From: Alistipes sp.
GTDB lineage: Bacteria > Bacteroidota > Bacteroidia > Bacteroidales > Rikenellaceae
Length of the DNA stretch: 33,608 bases
Direction of reading: 5' to 3'
Assembly: GCA_017465605.1 (NCBI GenBank)
Contig: JAFTVW010000035.1
Location: 1 to 33,608, forward strand
Position 1 is the first letter of the stretch; each line of letters starts with the position of its first letter. Position numbers and translations under genes: made by a program. Shown here piece after piece: positions 17,043-25,896 of the stretch. Below the pieces are notes generated by a model. The model made no database searches. It was given only the letters and a program-made list of their open reading frames with translations, and had not been told where the DNA came from.

Positions 17043-19799
17043 ATGAAAAGAATATTTATATTACTGACCCTGTTGGCGGTGATGCCTTTTGCAAGCATTA
17101 ACGCTCAGGACGCTCGTAATCGCGTCACTTCGACTGTCGTAGCTGACGCTTTGGCTCAGTTGCCCGCTGAGACACCTGCTAAGTACAATGAGGTTATCGC
17201 CGAGTTGGTTGGTACAGGTGCAGAGGGTATTGAGATGGTTGCTACAATGTTGCAGCCCGCTAAGGAGGGTGTTCGCAACTCAGCTATTGAGTACGCAATT
17301 TATGGTTCAGCTGCATACGTAACTAAGGATACAGCTATGCGTAATGCAGTTCGCCAGGGCTTGAAGAATGCTTTTACTAAGATTAGCGACAAGCCTAACA
17401 AGGCATTTATTATGACTGCTTTGGAGGTATGTGCAACTGCTGAGGACGCAGAGTGGTTCGCAGCTCAGCTCGGTGATGAGTATTTGGGCAACTTCGCAGC
17501 TCGTACATTGGCTACATTGAAGGGCTCTGAGAAGGTTGTTTTGAACCTTATGAAGGCTGACAAGGCTCCTCGCATTCACTTGGCTCACATCGCTTCATAC
17601 AAGCAGATTCCTGAGGCTGAGAATATCCTTATCCACTGGTTGGCTGAGGGTGCTGACGACGCTTTGAAGTGCCAGATTTACAACGCTTTGGTTTCTTGCG
17701 GTTCATCACAGTCAGTGAAGATTTTGGAGAAGGCTTCTGCCGCTTCTGATCACGCATTCGATACATCAGATGCTTACGGTGCATACGTACAGCTTTTGAA
17801 CAAGCTCGTAAAGAGCGAGCCTAAGGTTGCTGAGAAGGGTGCTAAGAAGTTGATGAAGGACGACCGCACAAACGTATTCTTGGCTGGTTTGGACCTTATG
17901 ATTCAGCTCCACAGCAAGGAGGCTACTCCATTGGTAATTAAGGCTTTGTCTGGCCCAGACAGCGAGTACCGCTACGGTGCTTTGCGTGCTGCTGAGGCAT
18001 TCGCTGACAACAGCACTTATGCAGCTGTTGCTGGTGCTTACGAGAAGGCAAGCAATGGTGCTAAGGTTGACATCTTGAACTGGTTTGGTGCTAACCACGT
18101 TGCACAGCAGATTGACTTGATTGCAACTGCAACTAAGAACGCTAACGACGACATCGCTTGTGCTGCTATTACTGCTGCAAGCCGTATCGGTGGTGACAAG
18201 GCTTTGGATGCTTTGGTTGCAAAGATGGATAACGAGAATAGCGAGGCTGTAAACAAGGCGTTGATTGCTGGTTTGCTTACATTCAACGGTAAGATCAACG
18301 ACAAGTTCATCGCTGCTATCGGTGATGAGAACAAGTCTATCGCTACTACTATCTTGGCTAAGCGTCGTATGCCTGCTGCTGTTGAGAAGGTTCTTCCTTG
18401 GGCTAAGGCTGGTGACAAGGCCGCTATCGCTGCTTTGAACAACATCGCTGCTGAGAAGGATTTCAACACATTGTGCGATATGTTGGAGGCTGGTCAGGCT
18501 GTAACTCCAGGTATCATCAAGTCTATCAGCGAGAAGTCTGCTGCTGATCAGGTTAAGATGGTTCAGGATCGCATCGCTAAGTCATCAAAGAAGCACATCT
18601 ACTACCCAGTATTGGCTGCAACAGGTGCTAACGAGGCAGTTGCTCCTATTATGGAGGGTTACAAGGCTGGTAACGTTGAGAATATGGCATTCCAGAGTAT
18701 GATGTCAATGAACAACGACGCTTTGATTCGTCCATTGTTCGAGGTTGCTAAGAGCGACGCTGAGCGCAAGGATCAGGCTTTGACTCGTTACATTCAGCTT
18801 ACTACAAACTCTAAGAAGCTTACTCCTGAGCAGAAGTATATGAACTTCCGCAACGCTTTGGAGGCTAAGCCTTCTGTAAAGGTTCAGAACAGCGCACTTA
18901 CAGCATTGGCTGCTACTCAGACATATCCAGCAATGATGTTGGCTGCTACTTATATGGACAATGCAGAGACTGCACAGGCTGCTGCTAACACTGTTCTTCA
19001 AATTGCAACTAAGCACCCTGACTACTATTCAGCAGAGGTTAAGGCTCTCTTGGAGAAGGTTTCAGCAACTTTGAACGACGGTGACGCAGTTTACAAGCGT
19101 AAGGATATCGAGAAGTTCATCTCTGAGAACAAGGCTCGCGAGTCACACTCAATCATTATGGAACTTTCAGAGGAGGAGAAGAAAGAGGGCTTTGAGATGT
19201 TGTTCGACGGTCAGAATATGGACAAGTGGGAGGGTAACCTCGCAGCTTATGAGCCTATCGACGGTGCGATGAACGTAAACGCTGCTTACGGTAGCGCAGG
19301 TAACCTCTACACTAAGAAGGAGTACAAGGACTTCGTATTCCGCTTCGAGTTCTGCTTCGTACGCCCAGGTATCAACAACGGTGTAGGTATCCGTGCAATC
19401 CCTGGAAAAGATGCTGCTTACCACGGTATGGAGATTCAGATTTTGGATCACGACGATCCTATCTACAAGAACCTCAAACCTCACCAGGTTCACGGTTCTG
19501 TATATGGTATCATTCCTGCTAAGCGTATCGTATCTCCTGAGTTGGGCACTTGGAACACAGAGGAGATTCGCATCAAGGGCGATAACATCAAGGTTACTGT
19601 AAACGGTGAGGTTATCGTTGATGGCAATATCCGCAAGGCTTGTAAGGGTCACAACGTTGCTCCTGATGGAAGCGGCCGTAACCCATACACTGTTGACCAC
19701 TTGAACCACCCTGGCTTGTTCAACGAGAAGGGTCGTATCGGATTCTTGGGTCACGGTAATGGCTTGAAGATTCGTAACGTACGCGTTAAGGAGTTGTAA
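17043..19799 (+). CDS. HEAT-repeat / DUF1080 (3-keto-disaccharide hydrolase-like) fusion
   Basis: This 918-residue exported protein has a signal peptide ending near SINA-QD. Residues about 30-700 are alpha-helical repeats of HEAT type, alanine- and lysine-rich, with recurring patterns such as DALVAKMDNENSEAVNKAL. Residues about 712-918 form a DUF1080 domain: FEMLFDGQNMDKWEG, RPGINNGVGIRAI, YHGMEIQILD and the end strand GLKIRNVRVKEL. DUF1080 is assigned to 3-keto-disaccharide hydrolases in Pfam, a concanavalin-like fold. The upstream Gfo/Idh/MocA protein could make the 3-keto substrate that this domain cleaves. The HEAT part may dock partners or glycans. Codon use is extremely biased towards GCT, AAG and GGT, marking a highly expressed gene. 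A strong terminator follows. Confidence 0.85.
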   Translation: MKRIFILLTLLAVMPFASINAQDARNRVTSTVVADALAQLPAETPAKYNEVIAELVGTGAEGIEMVATMLQPAKEGVRNSAIEYAIYGSAAYVTKDTAMRNAVRQGLKNAFTKISDKPNKAFIMTALEVCATAEDAEWFAAQLGDEYLGNFAARTLATLKGSEKVVLNLMKADKAPRIHLAHIASYKQIPEAENILIHWLAEGADDALKCQIYNALVSCGSSQSVKILEKASAASDHAFDTSDAYGAYVQLLNKLVKSEPKVAEKGAKKLMKDDRTNVFLAGLDLMIQLHSKEATPLVIKALSGPDSEYRYGALRAAEAFADNSTYAAVAGAYEKASNGAKVDILNWFGANHVAQQIDLIATATKNANDDIACAAITAASRIGGDKALDALVAKMDNENSEAVNKALIAGLLTFNGKINDKFIAAIGDENKSIATTILAKRRMPAAVEKVLPWAKAGDKAAIAALNNIAAEKDFNTLCDMLEAGQAVTPGIIKSISEKSAADQVKMVQDRIAKSSKKHIYYPVLAATGANEAVAPIMEGYKAGNVENMAFQSMMSMNNDALIRPLFEVAKSDAERKDQALTRYIQLTTNSKKLTPEQKYMNFRNALEAKPSVKVQNSALTALAATQTYPAMMLAATYMDNAETAQAAANTVLQIATKHPDYYSAEVKALLEKVSATLNDGDAVYKRKDIEKFISENKARESHSIIMELSEEEKKEGFEMLFDGQNMDKWEGNLAAYEPIDGAMNVNAAYGSAGNLYTKKEYKDFVFRFEFCFVRPGINNGVGIRAIPGKDAAYHGMEIQILDHDDPIYKNLKPHQVHGSVYGIIPAKRIVSPELGTWNTEEIRIKGDNIKVTVNGEVIVDGNIRKACKGHNVAPDGSGRNPYTVDHLNHPGLFNEKGRIGFLGHGNGLKIRNVRVKEL

Positions 19800-19824
19800 T
19801 ACAATCGGGTAAAACCGATTCCAG

Positions 19825-19858
19825 AAAGGTGCTGACCGAAAGGTTGGCACCTTTTTTT
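19825..19858 (+). terminator. Rho-independent terminator after DUF1080 gene
   Basis: AAAGGTGC...GCACCTTT pairs across a GAAA loop with an inner ACC/GGT stem (19825-19852), followed by seven T. A smaller hairpin, AATCGG (19803-19808) with CCGATT (19815-19820), precedes it. Confidence 0.88.
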
Positions 19859-19942
19859 GTGCTTGAAGGTGGGCAAATTTTCAATATATAACGTGTGCCA
19901 TTTTAAGAAGAAACAACACATTATTGGAAGTCGAAGAAAAGG

Positions 19943-19982
19943 GCCGATGGGCGATTCACCCGCCGATTTGGGCGATTCACCC
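19943..19982 (+). repeat. Tandem direct repeat upstream of RND operon
   Basis: GGGCGATTCACCC occurs at 19949-19961 and again at 19970-19982, 21 bp apart. Each copy is preceded by GCCGAT (19943-19948 and 19962-19967, the second with two extra T). Two near-identical sites two helical turns apart, upstream of a start site, look like an operator or activator site. No regulator gene is adjacent. Confidence 0.6.
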
Positions 19983-20024
19983 CAATATTTAGGCTATAAG
20001 ATAACAATCATCGACACATTTTAG

Positions 20025-20032
20025 TAAATTTG
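20025..20032 (+). promoter_or_regulatory. Candidate -7 element of RND efflux operon
   Basis: TAAATTTG matches the Bacteroidota -7 element and lies 35 bases before the adaptor gene. No TTTG or TTG is found 19-21 bases upstream, so the promoter may be weak alone and depend on an activator at the upstream direct repeats. Confidence 0.45.
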
Positions 20033-20067
20033 TAACGATATATGCACTTTCAAAAAAGTTATGTGAT

Positions 20068-21141
20068 ATGAAGAAGAAATGGATAATTACAGCTGCAGTT
20101 ATAGCAGGTTTTTGTTTGATTGTTGGCGGTTACAAATATTATAGCAATAATTCGTCTGCCGAAGCAAAGGCCCCAACAGCAAAAGCAGCCGGAAAAAGTA
20201 ATATCCTCAACGTTAATGGTCTTGCAATTAAGACTCAGAAACTCACCGACGAACTCTCGATGGTGGGTAACCTCTTGCCCGACGAGGAGGTTGATTTGAC
20301 ATTTGAAACATCGGGCAAGATTGTGGAGATTAATTTCCAAGAGGGCGCAGCAGTACGCAAAGGCGACTTGTTGGCAAAGGTTAACGACAAACCGCTTGTT
20401 GCACAGCTCTCGCGCTATGAGGCACAGCTCAAACTCGCAAACGACCGCGTATTCCGCCAGAGCGCACTGCTCGAAAAAGATGCGGTGAGTCAGGAGGCTT
20501 TCGAGCAGGCCCGCACCGAGCTTGCAATGCTGAATGCCGACATCGACATCGTAAAGCAGAATATCGCCTTGACGGAGCTTCGTGCACCATTCGATGGAGT
20601 TATCGGACTTAGAAACGTTAGTGAGGGTGCATTTGCCACATCAAACGTTGTGGTAGCCAAGCTCACAAAGATTTCTCCCTTGAAGATTGATATGTTTATC
20701 CCCGAGCGTTACGCCGACCAGATTAAGAAGGGTACTCCCCTATCGTTTACGGTGGAGGGAATCAACGAGACGTTCAATGCTACGGTCTATGCGAAGGAGT
20801 CGGAGGTTGATGCTGCTACACGAATGATGGCCGTACGTGCTACATATCCTAACCGCAATGGCCGATTGATGCCTGGCCGTTTCGTATCGGCAAAGATTCA
20901 GATGCAGGATATCCCCAACGCCATTGCAATCCCCACCGAGGCTATCGTGCCAGAAATGGGAGTTGACAAGGTCTATAAATATGTTGGCGGCAAGGCCAAA
21001 GCCGTTAGCGTAAAGACTGGAATCCGCACCGATGCGCAGATTCAGATTATCGAGGGTCTGCAAGTTGGTGACACGATTATCACTTCGGGAACACTCCAAT
21101 TGCGCGAGGATTTGCCCGTTAAACTTGATGTTGTACAGTAA
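20068..21141 (+). CDS. RND efflux periplasmic adaptor (HlyD/AcrA family)
   Basis: This 357-residue membrane fusion protein begins with a membrane anchor at residues 4-25 (WIITAAVIAGFCLIVGG). The lipoyl half-motif GKIVEINFQEGAAVRKGDLL and its partner ALTELRAPFDGVIGLRNVSE flank a helical hairpin (about 105-165). Beta-barrel and membrane-proximal domains follow (FVSAKIQMQDIPNAIAIPTEAIV, GLQVGDTIITSG). It links the inner-membrane pump to the outer-membrane channel. No lipobox cysteine is present, so it is anchored by the N-terminal helix or cleaved. It lies 17 bases before the pump gene in a three-gene operon. Confidence 0.92.
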   Translation: MKKKWIITAAVIAGFCLIVGGYKYYSNNSSAEAKAPTAKAAGKSNILNVNGLAIKTQKLTDELSMVGNLLPDEEVDLTFETSGKIVEINFQEGAAVRKGDLLAKVNDKPLVAQLSRYEAQLKLANDRVFRQSALLEKDAVSQEAFEQARTELAMLNADIDIVKQNIALTELRAPFDGVIGLRNVSEGAFATSNVVVAKLTKISPLKIDMFIPERYADQIKKGTPLSFTVEGINETFNATVYAKESEVDAATRMMAVRATYPNRNGRLMPGRFVSAKIQMQDIPNAIAIPTEAIVPEMGVDKVYKYVGGKAKAVSVKTGIRTDAQIQIIEGLQVGDTIITSGTLQLREDLPVKLDVVQ

Positions 21142-21158
21142 TTTCCACCCAAAAGAGT

Positions 21159-24100
21159 ATGAACGTATCCGAACTTAGTATTCGACGACCTGTGCTCGCA
21201 ACGGTGATGACGCTCATTATCGTCATCTTCGGTGTGATTGGTTACAGCTACTTGGGTGTGAGAGAGTACCCCAGCGTTGATAACCCGATTATCTCGGTAA
21301 GTTGCTCCTACCCGGGTGCAAATGCCGACGTTATTGAGAATCAGATTACCGAGCCGTTGGAGCAGAATATCAACGGTATCCCTGGCATTCGCTCATTGTC
21401 GAGTGTCAGCTCACAAGGTTCAAGCCGCGTGACGGTGGAGTTTGAGTTGTCGGTAGATTTGGAGACCGCAGCCAACGATGTGCGCGATAAGGTGTCGCGC
21501 GCCCAGCGTTTCTTGCCTCGTGACTGCGACCCACCAACCGTATCGAAGGCCGATGCCGACGCGATGCCTATCCTGATGGTTGCAGTGCAGAGCGACAAGC
21601 GTTCACTGCTGGAAATCAGCGAGATTGCCGATCTTACCATCAAGGAGCAGTTGCAGACCATCAGCGACGTGAGTGCTGTGCAGATTTGGGGTGAGAAGCG
21701 TTATTCGATGCGCATATGGCTCGACCCAGAGAAGATGGCGGGCCACGGAATCACCCCCGTTGATGTAAAGAGCGCGCTCGATAGAGAGAATGTTGAGCTT
21801 CCATCGGGAAGTATCGAGGGTAACACCACCGAGCTTACTATCCGTACGATGGGACTTATGCACACCGCCAAGGAGTTCAACGACTTGGTTGTTAAGGAGG
21901 ACGAGACAAGAATCATACGTCTGAGCGACATCGGTCGTGCAGAATTGGGCCCGCAGGATATACGAAGCTATATGAAGATGAACGGCGTGCCGATGGTGGG
22001 TGTTGTGGTTGTACCTCAGCCCGGAGCCAACCATATCGAGATTGCCGATGCTGTATATGAGCGTGTGGATATGATGCGCAAGGATTTGCCCGATGACGTG
22101 AAGCTAAGCTATGGTTTCGATAATACTCGCTTTATCCGCGCGTCAATCAAGGAGGTAAAGGATACAGTGTATGAGGCATTTATCTTGGTGGTTATCATCA
22201 TCTTCCTCTTCTTGCGCAACTTCCGCGTAACGCTTATCCCTTGTATTGTGATTCCCGTTTCGCTTATCGGAACATTCTTCTTTATGTACATCGCGGGCTT
22301 CTCGATTAACGTGCTTACGATGTTGGCGGTGGTATTGTCGGTGGGATTGGTTGTCGATGATGCTATCGTGATGACCGAGAATATATATATTAGAATCGAG
22401 CGTGGAATGTCGCCATTCGATGCAGGTATTGAGGGTGCAAAGGAGATTTTCTTTGCCGTACTTTCGACCTCAATCACCCTGCTTGCCGTATTCTTCCCTA
22501 TTGTCTTTATGGAGGGTATGACGGGAAAACTCTTCATTGAGTTTAGTTTGGTGATTTCGGGAGCGGTGATAATCTCAACGTTTGCCGCACTTACCGTAAC
22601 CCCGATGTTGGCCTCAAAGATTTTGGTTAAGAAGGAGAAACAGAGCTGGTTCTACAATAAGACCGAGCCTTTCTTTGTGGGGCTGAACAACTTTTACAGT
22701 AGCACACTTGCCGCATTCCTAAAACGCCGCTGGATAGCATTGCCTATCACGGCTATTATGATGGGTATGATTGTTTGGTTGTGGAGTGCAATCCCTGCCG
22801 AGCTTGCTCCGTTGGAGGACCGTTCACAGATTACAATCAACACAAGCGGTACGGAGGGTGCCACATATGAATATATGCGTGACTACACCGAGCATATCAA
22901 CCGTTTGGTCGATTCGCTTGTACCTGAGACACGTTACGTTACGGCGCGTGTAAGTAGCGGACGCGGTAATATTCAGATTGCATTGGAGGATATCGCCACC
23001 CGTGAGCGTTCACAGATGGATATGGCCGAAGAGATTTCTCGTGCAGTGCGCAAGCAGACCAAAGCACGAGCCTTCGTGCAGCAGCAGGCCACATTTGGTA
23101 GCCGTCGTGGAGGTATGCCCGTACAATATGTATTGCAGGCCACAACGATTGACCGTTTGCAGGAGGTGCTTCCCAAATTTATGGAGAAGGTTTACGAAAG
23201 TCCCGTGTTCCAGATGGCCGACGTGAACTTGAAGTTCAGTAAGCCTGAGGCCCGTATCACCATCAATCGCGACAAAGCCAACCTTTTGGGAGTATCGACC
23301 CGCGATATTGCGCAGACCTTGCAATATGGATTGAGCGGTCAGCGAATGGGTTACTTCTATATGAATGGTAAGCAATACGAAATTTTGGCCGAGATTAACC
23401 GCCAGCAGCGTAACAAGCCTGCCAACCTGAAATCTATCTATCTGCGTAGTGGTACGGGAGAGATGATTCAGATGGACAACCTCGTTGAGCTCAGAGAGAA
23501 TGTTGCACCGCCACAACTCTACCACTACAACCGATTCCTGTCGGCCACCGTATCAGCTGGTTTGGCAAAGGGCAAGACCATCGGCGATGGTTTGGAGGAG
23601 ATGGACCGCATTGCGGCCGAAGTGCTGCCCGACGATTTCCGCACGGCACTTACGGGTGACTCAAAGGAGTTCCGCGAGAGTTCATCGAGCTTGATATTTG
23701 CGTTTATGTTGGCTATCTTGCTTATCTACTTGATTTTGGCTGCTCAGTTTGAGAGTTTCAAAGACCCGCTGGTAATTATGCTTACAGTGCCATTGGCTAT
23801 TGCGGGAGCTTTGATATTTATGTCGCTCACAGGCCAGACGATGAATATTTTTAGCCAGATTGGTATCATTATGCTTATCGGATTGGTAGCCAAGAACGGT
23901 ATCCTTATCGTAGAGTTTGCCAACCAAAAGCAGGAGCAGGGCGAGAGTATGTGGCAGGCTATCGAGCAAGCTTCATTGCAACGTATGCGACCTATCTTGA
24001 TGACAAGCGCCTCGACGATTTTGGGACTTATGCCCCTTACATACGCATCGGGCGAGGGTGCAAATGGTCGAATTGCGATGGGTATCGCCGTTGTGGGAGG

Positions 24101-24203
24101 TATGGTTGTATCGACAATCCTTACGCTCTACATCGTGCCAGCAATCTACACCTATGTCTCAACCGACAGAAGCAAGAAATCGAAAAACGAAGAAGCCGTA
24201 TAA
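21159..24203 (+). CDS. RND efflux pump, inner-membrane transporter (HAE1-like)
   Basis: This 1014-residue proton-driven exporter has the usual 12-helix plan: one N-terminal helix, a large periplasmic loop, helices 2-6, then the same pattern repeated. The opening LSIRRPVLATVMTLIIVIFG is typical of the AcrB/MexF group. The helix-4 proton-relay pair is present as Asp400-Asp401 in GLVVDDAIV, and the helix-10 lysine is Lys912 in LVAKNGILIVEFANQ. Length and motifs indicate an intact hydrophobic-amphiphilic (multidrug type) pump and not a metal pump. Substrates cannot be read from sequence. It is followed by the TolC-like gene after 17 bases, so all three parts of the envelope-spanning complex are encoded together. 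Confidence 0.95.
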   Translation: MNVSELSIRRPVLATVMTLIIVIFGVIGYSYLGVREYPSVDNPIISVSCSYPGANADVIENQITEPLEQNINGIPGIRSLSSVSSQGSSRVTVEFELSVDLETAANDVRDKVSRAQRFLPRDCDPPTVSKADADAMPILMVAVQSDKRSLLEISEIADLTIKEQLQTISDVSAVQIWGEKRYSMRIWLDPEKMAGHGITPVDVKSALDRENVELPSGSIEGNTTELTIRTMGLMHTAKEFNDLVVKEDETRIIRLSDIGRAELGPQDIRSYMKMNGVPMVGVVVVPQPGANHIEIADAVYERVDMMRKDLPDDVKLSYGFDNTRFIRASIKEVKDTVYEAFILVVIIIFLFLRNFRVTLIPCIVIPVSLIGTFFFMYIAGFSINVLTMLAVVLSVGLVVDDAIVMTENIYIRIERGMSPFDAGIEGAKEIFFAVLSTSITLLAVFFPIVFMEGMTGKLFIEFSLVISGAVIISTFAALTVTPMLASKILVKKEKQSWFYNKTEPFFVGLNNFYSSTLAAFLKRRWIALPITAIMMGMIVWLWSAIPAELAPLEDRSQITINTSGTEGATYEYMRDYTEHINRLVDSLVPETRYVTARVSSGRGNIQIALEDIATRERSQMDMAEEISRAVRKQTKARAFVQQQATFGSRRGGMPVQYVLQATTIDRLQEVLPKFMEKVYESPVFQMADVNLKFSKPEARITINRDKANLLGVSTRDIAQTLQYGLSGQRMGYFYMNGKQYEILAEINRQQRNKPANLKSIYLRSGTGEMIQMDNLVELRENVAPPQLYHYNRFLSATVSAGLAKGKTIGDGLEEMDRIAAEVLPDDFRTALTGDSKEFRESSSSLIFAFMLAILLIYLILAAQFESFKDPLVIMLTVPLAIAGALIFMSLTGQTMNIFSQIGIIMLIGLVAKNGILIVEFANQKQEQGESMWQAIEQASLQRMRPILMTSASTILGLMPLTYASGEGANGRIAMGIAVVGGMVVSTILTLYIVPAIYTYVSTDRSKKSKNEEAV

Positions 24204-24220
24204 ATTTTATTTCGTGACTT

Positions 24221-25540
24221 ATGAGATACATTTTATCCATTATATTGACCCTCTTTGCAGTGTCGGCTACCACAGCCCAGCATAAGGTTATATCGCTTAA
24301 AGAGTGCCTCGAAGTGGGTCTTGAACAAAACTACGATATCCGCATCGTGCGCAACGACGAGCGCATAAGCAGCAACAACGCCACAGTAGCAAATGCCGGT
24401 ATGTTGCCCTCGTTGTCGCTTTCGTCGGGTTATGCTGGTTCGGCCGACCGTACCGAGATAACCTCGCGAGAGGGCGATAAAATTGTGAATGAAGCCTCGT
24501 ACGACCAAACTCTCGACGTGGGTGTCTCGCTCAATTGGACTCTATTCGACGGTATGAGCGTGAGAACAAACCTCAAAAAGTTACGCGAGTTAGAGCAGAT
24601 GGGCAAATTGAAGACCCGCCTTACAATCGAGGACTTCATTGCAAACCTCACGGCCGAATACTATAACCTGATTCAGCAGACACTGCGACTGAAAAACTAC
24701 CGCTATGCAGTGGCACTCTCGCGCGAGCGTTTGCGTATTACCGAGGCTCGTTACCAAATTGGTGATTTCTCGCGCCTTGATTTGTTGCAGGCAAAGGTTG
24801 ACTTCAACGCCGACTCATCGCAGTATATGACCCAACAGGAGCTTGTCTCGGCTTCGCGTATTCGCATCAACGAGCTTATGGCCAATGCCGACATTAACGA
24901 GTGCTGCGTAGCACGCGATTCGGTTATCGAGGTGAACGGAGATTTACGCTGGGACGAGTTGAGCCACCAAACTGCAACAGGCAACGTATCGTTGCTTATT
25001 GCCGACCGCAACACCGCTATCTCGGAGTTGGAACTCAAAGCCGTTCAATCGCGTAATTACCCATATCTTACCCTTGCAGCAGGTTATGGCTATACGCACA
25101 ACCACTTCGCTAAGGGCGAGACCAAGACTCGTGGTACGCTGGGGCCAAACGTGGGCTTGAAGTTGGGCTTTACTATCTTCGATGGTAACCGCCGCCGTGA
25201 GCAGAGAAATGCCCGTATCGAAATTGAGAATGCACAATACACCAAGGAGCAGCTTCAACAGTCGCTTATGGCCGATTTGGCTAACTTTTGGCAAGCTTAT
25301 CAGAATAATTTGGAGGTTATCAAGTTGGAGAAGGATAATTTGATTGCTGCCAAAGAGAACTATAATATTGCAATGGAGCGTTACCTGTTGGGCGATTTGC
25401 CGGGTATTGATATGCGCGAAGCACAAAAGAGCCTGCTCAATGCCGAGGAGCGAATCCTCACGGCCGAATACAACACTAAGTTGTGCGAGATATCGCTAAT
25501 GCAGATTAGTGGAAATATCCTCGAATACCTCGAAAAATAG
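24221..25540 (+). CDS. TolC-family outer-membrane efflux channel
   Basis: This 439-residue outer-membrane factor has a signal peptide ending at TTA-QH and two OEP repeats. Each begins with a helix such as SLKECLEVGLEQNYDIRI, and the beta-strand segments include VGVSLNWTLFDG and VGLKLGFTIFDGNRRR. The long helices that build the periplasmic tunnel (about 110-215 and 330-435) are rich in Gln, Glu and Ala. It completes the tripartite pump with the adaptor and RND genes. The gene is plain in composition relative to its operon mates. No strong terminator follows; an A/T inverted repeat lies 42 bases downstream. Confidence 0.93.
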   Translation: MRYILSIILTLFAVSATTAQHKVISLKECLEVGLEQNYDIRIVRNDERISSNNATVANAGMLPSLSLSSGYAGSADRTEITSREGDKIVNEASYDQTLDVGVSLNWTLFDGMSVRTNLKKLRELEQMGKLKTRLTIEDFIANLTAEYYNLIQQTLRLKNYRYAVALSRERLRITEARYQIGDFSRLDLLQAKVDFNADSSQYMTQQELVSASRIRINELMANADINECCVARDSVIEVNGDLRWDELSHQTATGNVSLLIADRNTAISELELKAVQSRNYPYLTLAAGYGYTHNHFAKGETKTRGTLGPNVGLKLGFTIFDGNRRREQRNARIEIENAQYTKEQLQQSLMADLANFWQAYQNNLEVIKLEKDNLIAAKENYNIAMERYLLGDLPGIDMREAQKSLLNAEERILTAEYNTKLCEISLMQISGNILEYLEK

Positions 25541-25581
25541 GACGTTGTCGGAGCGCGGAGGGTAAAAATAATAGGCTTTGT

Positions 25582-25606
25582 GCAATTTTTTTTCAAAAAA
25601 ATTTGC
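25582..25606 (+). repeat. A/T inverted repeat between efflux operon and tRNA promoter
   Basis: GCAATTTTTTTTC pairs with AAAAAAATTTGC almost perfectly. As RNA it could end the efflux operon transcript; as DNA it overlaps the -33 element of the tRNA-Glu promoter. Both roles are inferred. Confidence 0.4.
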
Positions 25607-25632
25607 AGAATCATTTTTTTGCCCTATATTTG
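25602..25632 (+). promoter_or_regulatory. Promoter of tRNA-Glu
   Basis: TTTG (25602-25605), exactly 19 bases, then TATATTTG (25625-25632): a full match to the Bacteroidota consensus, 17 bases upstream of the mature tRNA 5' end. This fits a strong stable-RNA promoter. Confidence 0.85.
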
Positions 25633-25649
25633 CACCACGAAACAACAAT

Positions 25650-25721
25650 GGTGGATTCATCTAAGGGCTAGGATACATGCCTCTCACGCATGACATAGGG
25701 GTTCGAATCCCCTATCCACTA
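25650..25721 (+). tRNA. tRNA-Glu (anticodon CUC)
   Basis: The cloverleaf folds fully. Acceptor GGTGGAT pairs with ATCCACT (first pair G-U); the D stem is ATCT/GGAT; the anticodon stem CATGC/GCATG is perfect with loop CTCTCAC and anticodon CTC; the variable loop is four bases; the T stem AGGGG/CCCCT has loop TTCGAAT. The discriminator is A and the CCA end is not encoded. It reads the Glu codon GAG. The gene stands alone between its own promoter and terminator, so it is a single-gene transcript. Confidence 0.95.
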
Positions 25722-25724
25722 CAA

Positions 25725-25755
25725 AAGGTGCTGAAATCCAGCACCTTATTTTTTT
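25725..25755 (+). terminator. Terminator of tRNA-Glu
   Basis: AAGGTGCTG (25725-25733) and CAGCACCTT (25739-25747) form a perfect 9-bp stem with a 5-nt loop followed by ATTTTTTT. It begins four bases after the tRNA. Confidence 0.92.
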
Positions 25756-25814
25756 GCTGCAATTTCGCAGCTCGTAACTTACTTACAGCCATCTTCTGAG
25801 AATCGAGGTAAAGA

Positions 25815-25823
25815 GGGGGGGGG
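25815..25823. repeat. Nine-G homopolymer
   Basis: Nine consecutive G in the gap between two convergent transcripts. It is outside any gene and downstream of both neighbours, so phase variation of a promoter is unlikely. Confidence 0.6.
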
Positions 25824-25840
25824 ATGATGAGGAGGCTCAG

Positions 25841-25875
25841 AGAAAACATAAGGCGACAATCAACCGATTATCGCC
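25841..25875 (-). terminator. Likely terminator of GH18-ThuA gene
   Basis: On the minus strand GGCGATAATC (25875-25866) and GATTGTCGCC (25861-25852) form a 10-bp stem with one G-U pair and loop GGTT, followed by TTATGTTTTC. The T-tract is imperfect. It lies 21 bases past the stop codon. Confidence 0.6.
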
Positions 25876-25896
25876 CCACACAACTGCTCAACTTAC

